NCBI GenBank assembly: GCA_937899415.1 | Contig: CALBPI010000061.1 | Span: 62,001 to 126,000 of the forward strand | Source: an uncultured Gammaproteobacteria bacterium | GTDB lineage: Bacteria; Pseudomonadota; Gammaproteobacteria; Steroidobacterales; Woeseiaceae | Direction of reading: 5' to 3' | DNA length: 64,000 nucleotides | Shown here: positions 9,238 to 17,986 of the stretch, in pieces | How the letters are laid out: each line of letters begins with the position of its first letter | How positions within the stretch are numbered: position 1 is the first letter of the stretch | Translations under genes and position numbers: made by a program | The notes under the pieces: model-generated | The model's database searches: none | The model's input: only the letters and a program-made list of their open reading frames with translations | What the model was told of the DNA's origin: nothing

Positions 9238-10098
9238 ATGAGCGAACCCCTCGATCCCCGCGTTGTCGCGCTGTACGACGACTACTGCCACGGCCAGATC
9301 AGTCGGCGCGAATTCTTCAAGCGCGCGACCGCGCTCGGGGTCGTAGTGGCGGCGACCGCCATGCTGCCGCGCTACGCCGAGGCCGCCCTCATCTCGTTCA
9401 CCGACGACCGCATTCGCCCGCGTTACGTCGACTACGATTCACCGGGCGGCAACTCGGGCAGAATGCGGGGTTACCTCGTCGCGCCCGCGGGCGAGGGGCC
9501 ATTCCCGCCCGTGCTCGTGATCCACGAGAACCGCGGGCTTAATCCGCACATCGAAGACGTTGCGCGCCGTTTTGCCGTCGAGGGATTTCTGGCCCTGGCG
9601 CCTGATGGACTGGCACCTGCAGGCGGTTACCCGGGCAACGATGATGACGGGCGCCAGATGCAGCGCGCGCTCGACCGCGCCAAGCTGCGCGAAGACATGT
9701 TTAACAGCGCCAACTGGCTTGCGCAGCACGAGCTTGCGGGCGACAAGCTGGGCGTGACGGGCTTTTGTTGGGGTGGTTCGACGACGAACTACCTGGCCGC
9801 GCGTATGGGCGACGGTGTCACGGCGGCGGTTCCGTTTTACGGTTCCGGACTCAAGCCCGAAGACGTGCCCGGCGTGAGCGCCGCGGTGATGGTGCAGTCC
9901 GCCGAAAACGACCCGCGCATCAACAAGCAATGGCCCGAGTTCGAGGCTGCGCTCAAAGCCAACGACGTCGACTACGTGCGCCACCTGTACCCGGGCACCA
10001 ACCACGGCTTCCACAACAACTCGACGACGCGCTACGACGAGCCCGCCGCCAAGCTCGCCTGGCAGCGGACCGTCGACTTTTTCCGCGAGAAGCTCTGA
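9238..10098 (+). CDS. Tat-exported dienelactone hydrolase family protein
   Basis: A 286-residue alpha/beta hydrolase. SRREFFKRA at residues 22-30 followed by a hydrophobic stretch is a twin-arginine signal, so the enzyme is exported folded. The nucleophile elbow is GFCWGG (Cys177), as in dienelactone hydrolases, with Asp225 in ENDPRIN and His256 in TNHGFH completing the triad. ATG 9238 is used because it begins immediately upstream of the Tat region. It is a single gene that converges with the nitrilase-like gene three bases away. Substrates in this family range from dienelactones to simple esters, so the reaction is not assigned. Confidence 0.85.
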   Translation: MSEPLDPRVVALYDDYCHGQISRREFFKRATALGVVVAATAMLPRYAEAALISFTDDRIRPRYVDYDSPGGNSGRMRGYLVAPAGEGPFPPVLVIHENRGLNPHIEDVARRFAVEGFLALAPDGLAPAGGYPGNDDDGRQMQRALDRAKLREDMFNSANWLAQHELAGDKLGVTGFCWGGSTTNYLAARMGDGVTAAVPFYGSGLKPEDVPGVSAAVMVQSAENDPRINKQWPEFEAALKANDVDYVRHLYPGTNHGFHNNSTTRYDEPAAKLAWQRTVDFFREKL

Positions 10099-10101
10099 GG
10101 G

Positions 10102-11142
10102 CTAGATGACGCCCGCGTCGGTCAGCGACTGAATCCGGGCACGCTGGGCCTCGACGAAGTGGCTGCGCTCGGGAACGATGACGCGGCCCGACGGATCGAG
10201 CAGCGCATTGCGGCCCGCATCGTCACCGTAGGTTTCGGTAAACAGCGCCGGGCGTTGCCGTGCCAGCATGTTCTGCATGCCCGGGCGTTGACGCCAGCGC
10301 CGTGAGGCGGCGAGATCAATCTCGGCGTGCGCCACCATCGTTTCTCCGTAGCCGGCTTCTGCAAGGACGGTGCCCTGGTGGTCGACGATCTTGGACATGC
10401 CATCCGTCGAGTTGGCGGGAATCGGTGTCCCCACAATCGCGGCCGAGTTGGCTGACACGAGCCAGCAGTTGTTTTCGAAGGCTCGCGCGCGCTTGGCGAT
10501 GTCCTTGGGCGTGAGCGCCGGACTGCCCACCTCGCTCGTTGAGTGCAAAAACACTTCAGCCCCGCGCATCGCGAAGGTGCGCGCGAGCTCGGGGTAGAGA
10601 ATCTCCTCTGACGCGATGGCGGCGAGCCGGCCGAGCTCGGTGTCCGCGACCGGGAACACACCGTCGAGGCTGTAGTGTTCCAGGTACTTGTCCCAGACGT
10701 CCCAGGGGCTCGGTGCAAACATCGACAAGAGGCGGCGGTAGCGCAGCACGACATTGCCGTTCGACGCAATGATAAAGCTCGCCTGGAAGTAGAGCCCGGG
10801 GAAGTGCGGGTCCGTCTCGTAGACGTTGCCCGCGATGTGCACGTTCGTGTCGCTGGCGATGCGTCCCAGCGCCTCGTACTCCTCGCCGTCGGGCGCGAGT
10901 GCCGCAAGCTGTGACCAGGCACCCAGCGGCTCACCCATGGGAAACCCCGACAGGAAATATTCCGGCAACACGACCAGCGCGAGGTCCGGACCGATGAACG
11001 CCTTGCTGGCCGCGATCTCGCCGCGAATGCGCGCGATGCTCGCGTGAATGCGTTCGCGCGCCGCGTCGATGGTCAGCCCATTGACGGCGTCGCAACGTGA
11101 CTGCAGCGCCAGCGCGCGGTAGTGGCTCAGGGGCTCGCTCAT
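10102..11142 (-). CDS. Nitrilase-superfamily protein with altered catalytic residues
   Basis: The 346-residue protein has the carbon-nitrogen hydrolase fold pattern. The catalytic glutamate is Glu61 in LPEYF. At the lysine position the chain reads YRR (Arg137). At the nucleophile position the usual cysteine is Ser178 in IASEEILYPE, placed exactly six residues before the conserved PE. The family triad Glu-Lys-Cys is thus Glu-Arg-Ser. Either this is a recognised subgroup with different chemistry or a non-catalytic binding protein. The surrounding sequence, including MRGAEVFLH, is well preserved, which argues against decay. It diverges from the VOC gene. Confidence 0.75.
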   Translation of the reverse strand: MSEPLSHYRALALQSRCDAVNGLTIDAARERIHASIARIRGEIAASKAFIGPDLALVVLPEYFLSGFPMGEPLGAWSQLAALAPDGEEYEALGRIASDTNVHIAGNVYETDPHFPGLYFQASFIIASNGNVVLRYRRLLSMFAPSPWDVWDKYLEHYSLDGVFPVADTELGRLAAIASEEILYPELARTFAMRGAEVFLHSTSEVGSPALTPKDIAKRARAFENNCWLVSANSAAIVGTPIPANSTDGMSKIVDHQGTVLAEAGYGETMVAHAEIDLAASRRWRQRPGMQNMLARQRPALFTETYGDDAGRNALLDPSGRVIVPERSHFVEAQRARIQSLTDAGVI

Positions 11143-11210
11143 AACGGTCTCGCGTTCGTGTTCTTGCTGCGCAATGATAGCGTCAGACCCGTTGCACGGG
11201 GGACGTGCCG

Positions 11211-12107
11211 ATGAAACTGATCCGCTGCGCGACGCTCAGCGTCGCCGATGTGGCCGCGGCCAGCGCGCGCTATTGTCGGTGGCTCGACTACCGCGAAGTG
11301 GAATCGGGTGCGGTGCCGGGACCGCTGGCGGCGTCCTGGGGCGCACCCGGTGCTGCGGGGCAGCGCTATGTCGTGCTGCAGCCCGCCAGCGGTCGCGACG
11401 TCTTTCTTCGTTTCGTCGAAAGCCCGCCGCATCCCGACTATGAGCCGCTCAGAAGCTACGGCTGGAATGCCATCGAGATCTGCGTCGACGACGTGCTGGC
11501 TGTCGATGCGCGCATGCAGGAATCTCCGTTCGAGATCATCGGGCCGCCCCGTGAACTCGACGGCATGCCCGCGATTTTTCCAATGCAGGTGCGCGGGCCT
11601 GATGGCGAGACCGTCTACCTGACACAAATCCGCGATAACCTGCCCGAATACGATTTGCCGCGTGCGCAGTCGCTCATCGACTGCCTGTTCATCTTGGTCG
11701 CGGGCTGCTCGGACCTCGATGCGTCACTGGCCTGGGTGGCCGAGCACCTGCACCTCGATGCGGGTCGCAGCATGGCCATCGTCTACACGATGATCGCCAA
11801 CGCTTACGGCTTGCCCGAGTCCGAGCCGCACGCGCTCGCGACGATGACGCACGAACGTGATGTCTTTCTTGAGCTCGACCAGTATCCCGATGCGGCGATC
11901 ACACGGCCACAGCACGAGGGTCACCTTGTGCCTGGTGTTGCGCTTGGGAGTTTCATTCATCCCGAGTTCGATCGGGTGAACAGAAGCTGTGCGGACCTCT
12001 GGATCACGGAACCAGTTGTCTACGACTCCTGCGTCTACGGCGGGCGGGCGGCGGCGACGGTGGCCGCGCCCGACGGGACGCGCTACGAGGTCATTGACTG
12101 GCGATAG
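11211..12107 (+). CDS. VOC (glyoxalase/bleomycin-resistance fold) protein
   Basis: A 298-residue protein whose N-terminal half shows the paired beta-alpha-beta-beta-beta pattern of VOC domains: RCATLSVADVAAASARYCRWLDY at the start and a GWNAIEICVDDV / VRGPDGETVYLTQI second half. A second, more divergent copy runs from about residue 145 (LFILVAGCSDLDASLAWVAEHL). VOC proteins include dioxygenases, lyases and isomerases, and the metal ligands are not clear here. I use ATG 11211, eight bases after GGGGGA, rather than the GTG two codons earlier. The final 17 bases overlap the convergent MFS gene. Confidence 0.65.
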   Translation: MKLIRCATLSVADVAAASARYCRWLDYREVESGAVPGPLAASWGAPGAAGQRYVVLQPASGRDVFLRFVESPPHPDYEPLRSYGWNAIEICVDDVLAVDARMQESPFEIIGPPRELDGMPAIFPMQVRGPDGETVYLTQIRDNLPEYDLPRAQSLIDCLFILVAGCSDLDASLAWVAEHLHLDAGRSMAIVYTMIANAYGLPESEPHALATMTHERDVFLELDQYPDAAITRPQHEGHLVPGVALGSFIHPEFDRVNRSCADLWITEPVVYDSCVYGGRAAATVAAPDGTRYEVIDWR

Positions 12108-13383
12108 CGGGCGGGTCGTCCTCAGGTGGGTACTCTCGGTACCTACCCAAGGCGAGCAAAGGCACGGTAAACAGGGGCGTTGCGAGCAGTGCAATTCCGA
12201 GGATGAAGTCGTAGTCGCCGAACCTGTCCGCAGAGAAGCCGTAGAGTCCGGGCGCAAATCCCGCACCTAGCGCAAAGACGACATAGATGACGCCATAGAT
12301 CGACGAGTACGCCTTTAAACCGAAGTAACGAGAAACGAGGAACGCCAGCAGGTCATACTCAACGCCTGCCGCAAAACCGAGGCTGATGTTTGCCAGTGCG
12401 ATGGTGTAGAAACCTGGATCATCGAGCCGAAGCAAATAACAAAACACCATCGGCAGCGACAGGATGACCATGGACACCAACGGCGCCCAGATCTTGTCGA
12501 TGAGATAGCCACCGATCAGTCGGCCGAAGAACACCGCAAAAGGCACGATGCTGCCGAGCGTAATCGCCTCAGCGCGCGTAAATTCCTTGCTCATCATGAT
12601 GTCGACGATGCCGGGAATCGGCCCCGCGATAACAAACGAAATCGGCAAGAACGCATAGATTAATAGCCAGAGACGCCAGTCACGAAAGGCCTCCGAGAGT
12701 GTCAGGCCGCCAGGCATCAGCGTGACCGGCGTACTTCTCTCTCGCTTAAGTGCTGCGACTTTGTCCTGTACGCGTTCGTCATCAACATCGAAGAACAAAA
12801 AGTAAACGATTGGGAATGCGATCAGCATGGGTACTGCGCCAAGGCAAACGTAAGCCCAGCGCCATCCCACGAGCGGAATAAGCCAACCCACAAGCTTGAT
12901 CGCAGCCCAGCCAGCCAAGCCTGTTCCGATCAGCGCGCATCCCAGCGCAAGTCCGCGGCAGTCATGAAACCACCGATTCACCGCACGCGTGAACGTAATC
13001 GGCAACGTGCCGATCCCGAGAATGGCCAGCAAACCCCACAGGGTGAGGTATAGCGGATAGGAACCGTTATTGAGCGCCATAGCCATGAGCCCAATCGAGA
13101 GCCCGGGGATCGCCAGCAAGACAACGCGGCGAACACCAAAACGGTCCGCCAAATTTCCGATTGTCGGTGCCAGGGGCACTGCACAAAGCGTGAACACCGT
13201 GAGTCCCAGCAGGACCATACCGCGTGACCAGCCAAACTCCGCTGTGTAGGAAATCTGGAAAACGCCGATGGTGTAGAACGGCAGCGGAGACATGCCAAGC
13301 GCGATACCGACAGCAGACGCCACGACCACCTTCCAGCCGTACTTGAACTCCAGGTAACGGCTACCGCTCGTCGCTTCCGTCAT
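12091..13383 (-). CDS. MFS transporter, probably monocarboxylate/organic anion type
   Basis: A 430-residue protein with about twelve membrane helices and the MFS loop motif GNLADRFGVRR between helices 2 and 3. The overall look (KYGWKVVVASAVGIALGMSPLPFY at the start, FGWSRG before helix 2) matches the oxalate/formate and monocarboxylate porter branch. It is the last gene of the HMG-CoA-lyase operon and starts inside the ligase stop region (four-base overlap). My rough counts give 52-60% GC in several rows against about 70% in its neighbours, which may reflect membrane-codon bias or later acquisition. It probably imports the acid that the ligase activates. Confidence 0.8.
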   Translation of the reverse strand: MTEATSGSRYLEFKYGWKVVVASAVGIALGMSPLPFYTIGVFQISYTAEFGWSRGMVLLGLTVFTLCAVPLAPTIGNLADRFGVRRVVLLAIPGLSIGLMAMALNNGSYPLYLTLWGLLAILGIGTLPITFTRAVNRWFHDCRGLALGCALIGTGLAGWAAIKLVGWLIPLVGWRWAYVCLGAVPMLIAFPIVYFLFFDVDDERVQDKVAALKRERSTPVTLMPGGLTLSEAFRDWRLWLLIYAFLPISFVIAGPIPGIVDIMMSKEFTRAEAITLGSIVPFAVFFGRLIGGYLIDKIWAPLVSMVILSLPMVFCYLLRLDDPGFYTIALANISLGFAAGVEYDLLAFLVSRYFGLKAYSSIYGVIYVVFALGAGFAPGLYGFSADRFGDYDFILGIALLATPLFTVPLLALGRYREYPPEDDPPAIASQ

Positions 13384-14825
13384 GCTCTATCCCCAGTGTC
13401 GGTGCCGTTCGTTTCGGCAAGTGCTCTTAGGCGCGCTCGGTCTGTTTTTTCCGCCTTCGTTCGCGGCAAGGCCTTAAGCCAATGCCACGCCTCAGGCTGC
13501 TTGTAGGGCGCCAGATGCGTCCGGCAGTGTGCCTGAAGATCGGCTTCGGTGACATCGCCGACCACGAACGCGTGCACGGCTTCGCCGCGCTCTTGTGTCG
13601 CTACACCCACCACGGCCACCTCATGCACGGCGGGCAGCTCGGCGATCTGGTATTCGATCTCTGCCGGATAAATGTTGATGCCGCCGCGCACGATCACGTC
13701 CTTGCTGCGTCCCGCCAGACGCAGGTAGCCGTCGGCGTCGCGACTGGCGAGATCGCCCGGGTAGAACCAGCCGTCGTTCTCGGTCACGTGGCCCGCGGCG
13801 TCAATGGTACGCATCGTGACGCCGGGCCCGCGGTAGCGGAGCCGACCCACCGTGCCGGGTGTCACCCTATGCTCGGCCTCATTGACGATTTCGACCTCGA
13901 CGCCATGCGCGGCCCGCCCCACGGAGTCCGCATGCGTCGCGACATCAACGGCGTCGAGAACCGAGATGCCGCCGCCTTCGCTTGAGGCGTAGTAGCCCGT
14001 GAGTCCGTTACTGATTGTGTTGCAAAACCGTCGTGCCTCATCAGCGGCCATGGGCTCCCCGGAAACGATAAGACGGCGCAGGCATGGCAGCAGCGGCGCC
14101 CCCGGGTTGCCCGCGGGCAGCCGGCGCAGCAGTGTGGGCACCAGGAAGGTCGCCGTCGCGGCATTGGCCTGCAGTGCCTCGGCCAGCGCTGCGGGCGCCA
14201 TGGGCGGCGGCAGCAACACGAGCGTGCCGCCCGCAGCCAGCGTCGACATGGCGAACGATCGCCCAGCGCCGAAACACAAGGGCGTGGCGAGCGCAAAACG
14301 GTCGGCGCCGCTGAGCCCGAGGCTGCGCCACTGCGTCACGAAGCGTTCGCGCATCTGGTTGTGGGTCACCAGCGCGCCCTTGGGCTCGCCCGTCGATCCC
14401 GAGGACAGCGAGACGAGCCAGTCGTTGTCGCCGCCGCGCGCAAGCTGCGTCAGGTCGGCTTCGGGAAGTGCGTCGGGAATGGCGATGCGGCCTTCGGCGT
14501 TGCAGGGCGATACGATGCGATGCGCCCCAAAGGCGGTAGCAAGCCGGTCCTGCTCAGACACCGTCGCGCGATGATCAACGGGTACGAGCACGGCACCCAC
14601 GGCCGCGATGGCGAAGTGCAGCAAGACATGGTCGATGGTCTCGGGTAACGCGACGCCGATACGGGTGCCGCGCGTGATGCCCTGCGTGTCGAGCCAGCCG
14701 GCAAGTGCTGCGATGCGCTGCCAGGCGCTCGCATAGTCTAGGGCGGTGTCGCCGAGCTCGAGCGCCCGGTGTGCGGGTTGGTGATGCGCCTGGACGCGGA
14801 CGAGGGCGGCGAGATTGTCGCTCAC
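13380..14825 (-). CDS. AMP-forming acyl-CoA ligase
   Basis: The 481-residue protein carries the adenylate-forming signature SSGSTGEPKG at 141-150, YYASSEGGG in the middle, GDLASRDADGYLRLAGR and the RGGINIYPAEIE hinge region, and a C-terminal PRTKAEKTDR that includes the catalytic lysine. It should activate a carboxylic acid to its CoA thioester. The start is GTG, overlapping the amidohydrolase stop (GTGA). Its 3' end overlaps the MFS transporter start, so transporter and ligase are coupled. It is somewhat short for the family (about 500-550). The substrate is unknown; the HMG-CoA lyase homologue in the same operon suggests a branched or hydroxylated acid. Confidence 0.85.
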   Translation of the reverse strand: MSDNLAALVRVQAHHQPAHRALELGDTALDYASAWQRIAALAGWLDTQGITRGTRIGVALPETIDHVLLHFAIAAVGAVLVPVDHRATVSEQDRLATAFGAHRIVSPCNAEGRIAIPDALPEADLTQLARGGDNDWLVSLSSGSTGEPKGALVTHNQMRERFVTQWRSLGLSGADRFALATPLCFGAGRSFAMSTLAAGGTLVLLPPPMAPAALAEALQANAATATFLVPTLLRRLPAGNPGAPLLPCLRRLIVSGEPMAADEARRFCNTISNGLTGYYASSEGGGISVLDAVDVATHADSVGRAAHGVEVEIVNEAEHRVTPGTVGRLRYRGPGVTMRTIDAAGHVTENDGWFYPGDLASRDADGYLRLAGRSKDVIVRGGINIYPAEIEYQIAELPAVHEVAVVGVATQERGEAVHAFVVGDVTEADLQAHCRTHLAPYKQPEAWHWLKALPRTKAEKTDRARLRALAETNGTDTGDRA

Positions 14826-15709
14826 AAGCCAGTGTCGTCGGGGAGGCCGTAGACGTCGATGGCGTTACCGCGCAGAAAGCGCTCCAGTGATTCCGGGCGC
14901 AGCCCGAGTGCATCAATCTCGCTGCGCGTGCGCTCGAAGTCGAGCACGGGGAAATCGGTGCCGAACAGGCATTTGTTGCGGCCAAACGTGTTGAGGTAGT
15001 GCACAACCGACTCGGGCCAGTACTTGGGGCTGTGCGCGTCGCAGCCGATGAACACGTTGTCGTGCTTCCAGGACATCGCGATCATCTCCTCGTGCCAGGG
15101 GATGCCGACGTGAATGCCGATGAGCTTGAGTTCCGGGAAGTCGCAGGCCACAGCGTCGAGCGTGTGCGGTTTACCGACGCTTACCGTGCGGTGCTCGGGC
15201 GAGTAAATCATCGACTGCCCGACCTGCATCTGGATCGGCACGCCGAGTTCGGCGCACTTCGCGTAGAAGGGGTAGTACTTTCGGTGGTCGGGCGCGAGCT
15301 CGTACCAGTGCGGGTAGAGGTGCGCGCCGATGAAGCCGAGTTCGCGCACCGCGTGCTCAAGCTCGCGGACCCCGTCCATTCCCGTGTAGGGATCGATGCC
15401 GATGAGCCCCGAGAATCGTGTCGGGTGTGCAGCCACGGCGCGCGCCACGATCTCGGGTGGCATGTGGTAGCAGCCCGGCAAACCGACGCGCCCGCTCTTG
15501 GCGGCGATGAGAAAGCCATGGCCGATGCCGCCCGCGTCCATGCGCGCGACCATGTCGTCGAGCGTCAGGCCAGGCATCAGCGCGTTCTGCGCTTTCATCT
15601 TGCCGACGAAAAAGTCGTCACCCCAGTCGGGGCGCACCGAGAGCGCTTCTTCGGTCCAGATGTTGACGACGGCGTCGATGGCCCGGATGGGCGCCGTAGT
15701 GTCGCTCAT
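14822..15709 (-). CDS. Amidohydrolase-2 family protein (TIM barrel)
   Basis: A 295-residue protein of the ACMSD-related amidohydrolase family: GFIGAHLYPHW in the middle, LKLIGIHVGIPWHEEMIAM, and FGTDFPVLDFERTR near the end, which supplies the late metal-site aspartate. The N-terminal HxH metal motif is not present; that position reads IDAVVNIW. Such proteins hydrolyse or decarboxylate ring-derived acids, but the missing HxH makes the mechanism uncertain. It lies between the HMG-CoA lyase gene (25 bases upstream) and the ligase (four-base overlap). Likely cytosolic. Confidence 0.72.
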   Translation of the reverse strand: MSDTTAPIRAIDAVVNIWTEEALSVRPDWGDDFFVGKMKAQNALMPGLTLDDMVARMDAGGIGHGFLIAAKSGRVGLPGCYHMPPEIVARAVAAHPTRFSGLIGIDPYTGMDGVRELEHAVRELGFIGAHLYPHWYELAPDHRKYYPFYAKCAELGVPIQMQVGQSMIYSPEHRTVSVGKPHTLDAVACDFPELKLIGIHVGIPWHEEMIAMSWKHDNVFIGCDAHSPKYWPESVVHYLNTFGRNKCLFGTDFPVLDFERTRSEIDALGLRPESLERFLRGNAIDVYGLPDDTGL

Positions 15710-15734
15710 GCCCGTGTCCCCCCGCAGTGCACGA

Positions 15735-16685
15735 TCAGGCTGTTTGTTTGAGTTGGTGGAAGCCCAGTGGCAGTCCCGCGTCGGGTGTGAAGCCGTAGAT
15801 GGGTTCGTCGGGCAGCGCCTCGCGCAGGATTTCGCGCACGCCCAGCAGCGCGTCGAGGTCGATGCCCGTCGAAACGCCCATCGCCTCGAACATAAAGACG
15901 AGGTCCTCGGTCACGATGTTGCCGCTGGCGCCCGGCGCGAACGGGCAACCGCCCAGGCCGCCCATGGACGCATCAAACGTGGTCAGCCCGCTCTCGAATG
16001 CGGCAAGGGCATTGGCGAGCCCGAGCCCGCGCGTGTTGTGCAGGTGAATCCCCGTGAGGTGTTCGTTGCCGACGACGCCACGCACAACCTTGATGAGGTG
16101 GCGCACCGCGGCCGGGTCGGCGTAACCCGTCGTGTCCGAGAGGCCGACTTCGTCGCAGCCGCAGGCCATGAGCGTCTCAGCGATCGACAGGATCTTCGAC
16201 TCGGGGATCGCGCCCTCGAGCGTGCAGCCAAACGCAGTCGACAAGCTGCCCTCGAGCTGCGGGCGTTCGCGCTCCGGCGCGGCGTCGATGGCGGCGCGAA
16301 TGCTGCGCACCTCCTCGAACATCTGCGCGTGCGTGCGACGCACGTTCTTCAAGCTGTGCGTTTCTGAGACCGACAACGGCACGGTCATCTTGTCGACGCC
16401 TGCGGCCAGTGCATTCTGCGCGCCGCGCAGGTTGGGGACGAGCACGGCCACGTCGACACCCGCGATGGTATTGGTGTGGGCCACGACCTCGGCCGTGTCG
16501 GCAAGCTGCGGCAGGATCTTGGCGGGCACAAATGATCCCACTTCGATTTCGGGGATGCCGCAGTTGGCCAGCGCCGAAATCCAGCGCCGCTTGGCCTCGG
16601 TGGGCATGATGCTCGATGCATTTTGCAGACCGTCTCGGGGTCCGACTTCGCTGATCAGCACGTCTGCGGTGTGCGACTGGGTCAC
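15735..16685 (-). CDS. HMG-CoA lyase family enzyme
   Basis: The protein belongs to the DRE-TIM metallolyases: GPRDGLQN near the N-terminus (catalytic Arg and Asp), the metal pair in HLHNTRG, and the C-terminal signature GLGGCPFAPGASGN with its active-site cysteine. The family cleaves 3-hydroxy-3-methylglutaryl-CoA or longer homologues to acetoacetate or a ketoacid plus acetyl-CoA. I prefer GTG 16685 as start (316 residues) because GGAGG lies eight bases before it. The longer ATG at 16700 has no ribosome site and sits two bases from a palindromic operator. First gene of a four-gene minus operon with amidohydrolase, CoA ligase and MFS transporter. Confidence 0.85.
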   Translation of the reverse strand: MTQSHTADVLISEVGPRDGLQNASSIMPTEAKRRWISALANCGIPEIEVGSFVPAKILPQLADTAEVVAHTNTIAGVDVAVLVPNLRGAQNALAAGVDKMTVPLSVSETHSLKNVRRTHAQMFEEVRSIRAAIDAAPERERPQLEGSLSTAFGCTLEGAIPESKILSIAETLMACGCDEVGLSDTTGYADPAAVRHLIKVVRGVVGNEHLTGIHLHNTRGLGLANALAAFESGLTTFDASMGGLGGCPFAPGASGNIVTEDLVFMFEAMGVSTGIDLDALLGVREILREALPDEPIYGFTPDAGLPLGFHQLKQTA

Positions 16686-16702
16686 GGGGTTCGCCTCCAT
16701 AG

Positions 16703-16722
16703 TTGTTATAATGTTATAACAA
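16703..16722. promoter_or_regulatory. Perfect palindromic operator, copy 2 (between HMG-CoA lyase and CoA transferase operons)
   Basis: TTGTTATAA-TG-TTATAACAA is a perfect inverted repeat of nine bases with a two-base centre. It lies in the divergent promoter region and includes TATAAT (16707-16712, plus strand), so a bound repressor would cover a -10 element. Related copies occur at 6018-6037 and 20186-20205. Confidence 0.7.
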
Positions 16723-16801
16723 ATGCGCTGTGCGGTCAGGCAGCGGGTTCGCGGGTCGCGAGCCTGGAATCGATGAGGAGTGACAACGTGGTGCGAGCCC
16801 G

Positions 16802-17983
16802 ATGAGTGACGACAACCTGCCCCTCGCGGGCATCCAGGTGGTCGAGCTCTCGCACATGGTCATGGGGCCCTCGATCGGCCTGATCCTCGCCGATCTGGGT
16901 GCCGACGTCATCAAGGTCGAGCCGCCTGGTGGTGACAAGACGCGCCGACTGCGCGGTTCGGGTGCTGGCTATTTCACCATGTACAACCGCAACAAGCGCA
17001 GCATCTGCGTCGACGTGAAGTCGGCAGAAGGGCTCGAGATCGTGCGCACCATGGCCGGCAAGGCGGACGTGCTCGTGGAGAATTTCCGCTGCGGCACCAT
17101 GGACCGGCTCGGTTTGTCTTATGACGCGATGTCGGCAGACAACGCGCGACTCGTTTACTGCTCGGCACGAGGTTTCCTGTCGGGTCCTTACGCTCACCGC
17201 ACGGCACTCGACGAAGTGGCGCAGATGATGGGTGGGCTGGCCTACATGACGGGGCCACCGGGCCGACCGCTGCGTGCGGGCGCCTCGGTCATCGATGTCA
17301 CGGGCGGCATGTTCGGTGTGATCGCCGTGCTCGCGGCCCTGCAGCAACGCGAACGCACGGGTCGGGGTCAGCACGTGACCAGTGCGCTCTTTGAGACGAC
17401 GGCATTCCTGGTCGGCCAGCATATGGCGCAGCTGGCCGTGACGGGTGAGCCCGCGCGACCCATGCCCGTGCGCATTTCGGCCTGGGCCATTTACGACATT
17501 TTCGATGCCGCTGATGGCGAACAGGTTTTTGTAGCCGTCGTCAGTGACGGTCAGTGGCCGAAATTCTGTAACGCGTTCGGTCTCGAAGACCTGGCGGCCG
17601 ATGACGGTCTGGCAGAAAACGCCGCGCGCGTGGCTGCCCGCGAGCGCATCCTGCCGCGCGTGCGTGAGGTGTTCGCGGGTCTGACGCAGGCCGAACTCAT
17701 GTCGCGGCTTGAGGCGGTAGGCTTACCCTATGCGCCCGTCGCGCGGCCCGAGGACCTATTTGAAGACCCCCATCTCAGCGAGAGTGGTGGGCTCGTCGAC
17801 GTAACAGTGCCCGAAGGCGATGCGACGCGGTTGCCTGCCTTGCCGCTTGAGATGGGACAGGGTCGTCCCGGAGTCCGGCGCGATGTGCCTACCGTGGGCG
17901 CCCACACCGATGCCGTGCTCGCGGAACTCGGTTACGACGCCGCGCGCATCGCGGCGTTGCGCGAGGCCGGCGTTACGGGCTGA
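16802..17983 (+). CDS. CaiB/BaiF family (class III) CoA transferase
   Basis: A 393-residue protein with the family layout: ELSHMVMGPSIGLILADLGADVIKVEPPGGD at the start, KRSICVDVKSAEG, then LVENFRCGTMDRLGL, and the catalytic aspartate in RTALDEVAQMMGG near residue 139-151. These enzymes move CoA between acyl-CoA and a free acid without a covalent thioester on the enzyme. It faces the HMG-CoA-lyase operon across a shared palindromic operator, so both transcripts are probably controlled together. It may provide an alternative activation route to the ligase, using succinyl-CoA or another donor. It converges with the YciI gene four bases downstream. Confidence 0.87.
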   Translation: MSDDNLPLAGIQVVELSHMVMGPSIGLILADLGADVIKVEPPGGDKTRRLRGSGAGYFTMYNRNKRSICVDVKSAEGLEIVRTMAGKADVLVENFRCGTMDRLGLSYDAMSADNARLVYCSARGFLSGPYAHRTALDEVAQMMGGLAYMTGPPGRPLRAGASVIDVTGGMFGVIAVLAALQQRERTGRGQHVTSALFETTAFLVGQHMAQLAVTGEPARPMPVRISAWAIYDIFDAADGEQVFVAVVSDGQWPKFCNAFGLEDLAADDGLAENAARVAARERILPRVREVFAGLTQAELMSRLEAVGLPYAPVARPEDLFEDPHLSESGGLVDVTVPEGDATRLPALPLEMGQGRPGVRRDVPTVGAHTDAVLAELGYDAARIAALREAGVTG

Positions 17984-17986
17984 GAC

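Noticed and set aside
16686-16700. ATG 16700 as start of the HMG-CoA lyase gene
   Set aside because: It has no ribosome site and abuts the operator, whereas GGAGG correctly precedes GTG 16685.
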